Positions 5,776 to 8,322 of a DNA stretch of 8,322 nucleotides are shown here, piece after piece. Source of the stretch: JBFLYC01 sp040756735 (GTDB lineage Bacteria > Bacillota > DSM-16504 > Desulfitibacterales > Desulfitibacteraceae); NCBI GenBank assembly GCA_040756735.1, contig JBFLYC010000063.1, positions 1-8,322 of the forward strand, written 5' to 3'. The notes under the pieces were generated by a model, which saw only the letters and a list, made by a program, of their open reading frames with translations, had not been told where the DNA came from and did no database searches. How positions within the stretch are numbered: the first letter of the stretch is position 1; each line of letters begins with the position of its first letter. The translations under genes and the position numbers were made by a program.

Positions 5776-7122
5776 TTAAAATTTGGGGAAAATTAATTGA
5801 AATTTACTACCTTCATTAAGTATTGAGGAAACGCTGATTTCTAAACTTAACAGTTCACAAATTTCTTTAGCAATTGATAATCCAAGACCATTGCCACTAG
5901 AAGTCCTATTTCTTGCTTTGTCATTTGTGTAAAAACGATCAAATATAAATGCAAGCTCATTCTCACACATTCCACAACCTGAATCAATAATATCTAAAAC
6001 AACTTTATCATCGTTACTAATGCAGTTAATCGCTATCGTGCCATTTGAATCTGTGAATTTCAATGCATTATCCAGTAATATGAGAATCAGCTGCTTTGTC
6101 ATCGCCTTGTCAGTATTGATTTGTACATTAGGTTCACATGTACATATAATTTCGAAATTTTCATTACACATAGAAACATCCTTGTAAATTGTAGCTATTA
6201 ATTCCGACAAATTAAACGGCTCAATCATCACTGCTTTTTCATTGTCCAATTTTGCTAAATATAACAGCTTCGTAATTAAATTTTCCATATATTCAGCTTC
6301 TGTTGTTATAGCTAATATTGACTTTTCTAATACCTCTCGATCATCTTTTCCCCATCTTGAAATTAGACTTGCATGTCCTATAATTGCAGCTAATGGTGTC
6401 TTTAGCTCATGAGAAGCATCTGATACAAATTGAGCTTGTTTATTAAATATGCATTCAAGTTTATCTGCCATATTATTCAGCACTAATGAAAGTTCATAAA
6501 GTTCATCTCGACTTTCTGGCAAAGGGATTCTTTCTGACAATCCTTTATAAGAAATATTTCTTGAGGTTTTTATAATAATATCAATAGGTTTCAAAGCCTT
6601 CTTGGCAAAAATGTACCCTGATATCAACGCAATCATTATCCCAACGAGATCTACCAAAGCTAAAATACTGAATAAAATTTTTAGAAAGACTTTTTCATCA
6701 TGTAAATCTTTAATTATTACGGCGTCATATGTGATATCCTGAATGATACATTTGGTCTTTTCAATTAAAAAATCTTCATCCTCAAGTTCTTTTACTGCAA
6801 TCCGATCATATGGAATCACTGAGTGTTCTATACCGTCAACAAATGCAGTGGTCTTAAACAATATGCCATCTTTGTTCCTAATTTCAACTAAAATATCCTT
6901 TCTAGAATAAAGCGCTTCACCATTTTCTATATCTGATAGTTTAATATTATCAGTGAGTATGTATTTTTTTGTAGTTTCAATATCATTATGCGCAGAAAAG
7001 AATTGATATAACTCAACACTATACAAAACACATGCACTTAAGCAAAATAATGTTATTGAGAAAATAAATGCAAAAACAAATGTCATACGTTTAGTTATTG
7101 AGAAATTCTTCACTAAATTCAA
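5776..7122 (-). CDS. Membrane sensor histidine kinase (HAMP-HisKA-HATPase)
   Basis: A 448-residue two-component sensor. It has a transmembrane helix at about 14-36, an extracytoplasmic domain of about 110 residues, a second helix at about 146-172, a HAMP linker (about 173-225), a HisKA dimerisation domain with the phosphorylated histidine H238 in SDASHELKTP, and an ATPase domain. The ATPase domain shows the N box (LDNALKF, N352), G1 (DSGCGM, 380-385), F box (FDRFY) and G2 (GNGLGLSIAKE, 410-420). All catalytic motifs are intact, so it should be active. The sensor domain is not one I can assign to a ligand. The start is TTG at 7122, sharing four bases (TTGA) with the regulator's stop codon and with AAGGA about 9 bases upstream, so the pair is translationally coupled. 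A GTG three codons later is the alternative. Context suggests it detects envelope damage or an antimicrobial; this is inference. Confidence 0.95.
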   Translation of the reverse strand: MNLVKNFSITKRMTFVFAFIFSITLFCLSACVLYSVELYQFFSAHNDIETTKKYILTDNIKLSDIENGEALYSRKDILVEIRNKDGILFKTTAFVDGIEHSVIPYDRIAVKELEDEDFLIEKTKCIIQDITYDAVIIKDLHDEKVFLKILFSILALVDLVGIMIALISGYIFAKKALKPIDIIIKTSRNISYKGLSERIPLPESRDELYELSLVLNNMADKLECIFNKQAQFVSDASHELKTPLAAIIGHASLISRWGKDDREVLEKSILAITTEAEYMENLITKLLYLAKLDNEKAVMIEPFNLSELIATIYKDVSMCNENFEIICTCEPNVQINTDKAMTKQLILILLDNALKFTDSNGTIAINCISNDDKVVLDIIDSGCGMCENELAFIFDRFYTNDKARNRTSSGNGLGLSIAKEICELLSLEISVSSILNEGSKFQLIFPKF

Positions 7123-7787
7123 TCTTTCACATCCTTTATGACATAGCCTATACCACGGATGGTATTGATAATTATGCCCTTATCATCGAATATTTTAGTC
7201 CTTAAGTGTTTAATTGTGACATCAACAACATTGCTATCACCGTAATAATTCTCATCCCATACATTTTGTAAAAGCTTTTCACGACTCATTACGATGTTTT
7301 TGTTTAGAATTAGCTGATAAAGCAAATCATACTCTTTTTTAGTCAAGCTTATTTCTTTCTCCTCTAGAAATACTTGATAGCTATTTGTACATATAGTAAG
7401 CTTTCCAACGGATAATTTATTTAAGTTTTGAGTTTGATTTCTTGTCACCACACGAATTCGAGCAAAAAGTTCTTCAATTCGGAAAGGTTTTGTAATATAG
7501 TCATTTGCACCACTGTCTAATCCTAACACTTTATCAGTAAGGTCACTCTTTGCAGTAAGCATAATAATTGGTATATTTGAAAACTCTCTCACTTTTTTGC
7601 AGATATCGACTCCATTAATATATGGAATCATAACATCAAGTAAAATAATATCAAATAGGCATTTTTTTACTTTATTCAGTGCTTCCCTACCATCATATGC
7701 AATGTCTGTTTCATACCCTTCGTGTTCGAGTTCCAGTTTAATAAATTCCGCTATATTTATTTCATCTTCAACAATTAAAATTTTCAA
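7119..7787 (-). CDS. OmpR/PhoB-family response regulator
   Basis: A 222-residue transcription factor. The receiver domain shows the acidic pocket (EDE, 7-9), the phosphoacceptor D51 (IILLDVMIPY), T78 (IIMLTAKSD) and K100 (ITKPF). The C-terminal winged-helix domain has the typical SLTKKEYDLLYQLILN helix, SREKLLQNVW, the recognition segment VVDVTIKHLRTKI and the closing TIRGIGYVI. The start is taken as TTG at 7787, giving MKILIVEDE, the normal length and beginning, with AAGGA about 9 bases upstream. An in-frame TTG at 7883 would add 32 residues and run into the preceding kinase gene. It begins 25 bases after that gene and overlaps the histidine kinase by four bases. It probably controls this operon or the genes below, but no direct repeat that I could call its operator was found. 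Confidence 0.95.
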   Translation of the reverse strand: MKILIVEDEINIAEFIKLELEHEGYETDIAYDGREALNKVKKCLFDIILLDVMIPYINGVDICKKVREFSNIPIIMLTAKSDLTDKVLGLDSGANDYITKPFRIEELFARIRVVTRNQTQNLNKLSVGKLTICTNSYQVFLEEKEISLTKKEYDLLYQLILNKNIVMSREKLLQNVWDENYYGDSNVVDVTIKHLRTKIFDDKGIIINTIRGIGYVIKDVKD

Positions 7788-7812
7788 CCTTATCCATCCT
7801 TTTATCATTAAA

Positions 7813-8322
7813 TCAAGCTTGAGTTTGCTTCTGGCTATAATAACCCCTTGTAATATCAAAAGCATTGATAAAATCCGCCTCAATCTCGGTCAGACTTGAA
7901 TATATAACATCAAGGCCCAATAATCTCATTAAAAATTGCTTTTGATCCTTTTTTAATGGCAATTCCTCATACCACGGTTGTCTGTTCTTATCTTTCTTTT
8001 GAAAAGAGGAATAGATCAGGTAGAGAAGCAAGTCTCCCAAATATGAGTAATCCATATCATACCTATAAGCGTTGCCATCCTCAAAGCGAGCTAATCCGAA
8101 ATCAATGAGGTATACATCTTCTTGATCGATGAGGACATTGGGAATCCGTATATCCCTATGAACAATACCATTCTCATGCAAATACATAATAATTTGAATC
8201 AATTTGATACCAATAGCGTATATTTCCTCATCTGAAAATTTATGATTATGTATGAATATCATATCTTTCAATGTCGTCCCCGGTTTCAACTCTAATACAA
8301 ACGCATAGAATGATTTCTCATT
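7813..8322 (-). CDS. YbdM-like Ser/Thr protein kinase, C-terminal part (runs off window)
   Basis: A protein kinase domain missing its N-lobe because the gene extends past the window edge. The visible 169 residues start in the hinge (FYAFVLELKPGTTL). They contain the catalytic loop IVHRDIRIPNVLI (catalytic D57, metal-binding N62 in fragment numbering) and the magnesium-binding DFG (74-76) in YLIDFGLAR. The lysine usual two residues after HRD is replaced by arginine (HRDIR). To my memory this also occurs in the small Bacillus kinase YbdM, which the fragment resembles also in YLGDLLLYLIYSSF. There is no clear APE motif and no C-terminal PASTA or membrane segment, so it is probably a compact cytosolic kinase. 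It lies 25 bases before the response regulator and is probably cotranscribed with it. A TTG at 8289 is not a start, since the frame continues upstream with kinase-like residues. Confidence 0.85.
   Translation of the reverse strand, partial: NEKSFYAFVLELKPGTTLKDMIFIHNHKFSDEEIYAIGIKLIQIIMYLHENGIVHRDIRIPNVLIDQEDVYLIDFGLARFEDGNAYRYDMDYSYLGDLLLYLIYSSFQKKDKNRQPWYEELPLKKDQKQFLMRLLGLDVIYSSLTEIEADFINAFDITRGYYSQKQTQA

Noticed and set aside
7788..7883. 32-residue N-terminal extension of the response regulator
   Set aside because: It has no family counterpart, overlaps the kinase gene, and the TTG at 7787 has its own AAGGA site and gives the normal start MKILIVEDE.
1..8322. CRISPR arrays, tRNA or rRNA genes
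   Set aside because: No regularly spaced repeats and no cloverleaf-like or conserved rRNA sequences were seen on either strand.

Overview
The window looks like a piece of a low-GC Gram-positive (Firmicutes, probably clostridial) chromosome or accessory region. The host genes are AT-rich, have AGGAGG-like ribosome binding sites, and use TTG starts often. The protein families (YbdM-like kinase, OmpR/HisKA two-component pair, UppP, TVP38/DedA-like protein, a Firmicutes-type LexA box) fit this. Every supported gene lies on the minus strand, so transcription runs from high to low coordinates.

From 8322 down to 2809 there is a compact run of seven genes with gaps of 0 to 84 bases or short overlaps. 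In order of transcription they are: the C-terminal part of a YbdM-like Ser/Thr protein kinase (cut by the window edge), an OmpR/PhoB-type response regulator, a membrane sensor histidine kinase with HAMP, a TVP38/TMEM64 (VTT/DedA superfamily) membrane protein, undecaprenyl-diphosphatase UppP/BacA, a METTL7-like SAM-dependent methyltransferase, and an L-2-amino-thiazoline-4-carboxylic acid hydrolase-family protein. My reading, which is inference, is an envelope-stress or resistance cassette. The phospho-signalling genes would sense a threat, the two membrane proteins would act on the undecaprenyl lipid carrier, and the last two enzymes would modify a small sulfur-containing or amine compound.

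From about 2808 to 2270 there is a stretch of some 540 bases with no convincing gene. It is rich in hairpins, palindromes and direct repeats and may encode a structured RNA or be a decayed element. It ends in a perfect 11-bp terminator hairpin (2239-2269).

A complete group II intron (about 2238 down to 142) sits exactly at the base of that hairpin, as group IIC introns do. It has an intact class C-type reverse transcriptase/maturase, a recognisable domain V, a domain VI with bulged A, and an EBS1 matching the 5' exon. Its base composition is more GC-rich than its surroundings.

Below the intron (141 to 1) is a sigma-A-type promoter with a near-perfect LexA (SOS) box in the spacer, followed by an AGGAG ribosome binding site and the first 17 codons of a gene that resembles KilA-N domain proteins. 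The intron thus separates the terminator of the upstream unit from a DNA-damage-type promoter driving a probable phage- or mobile-element-type gene.
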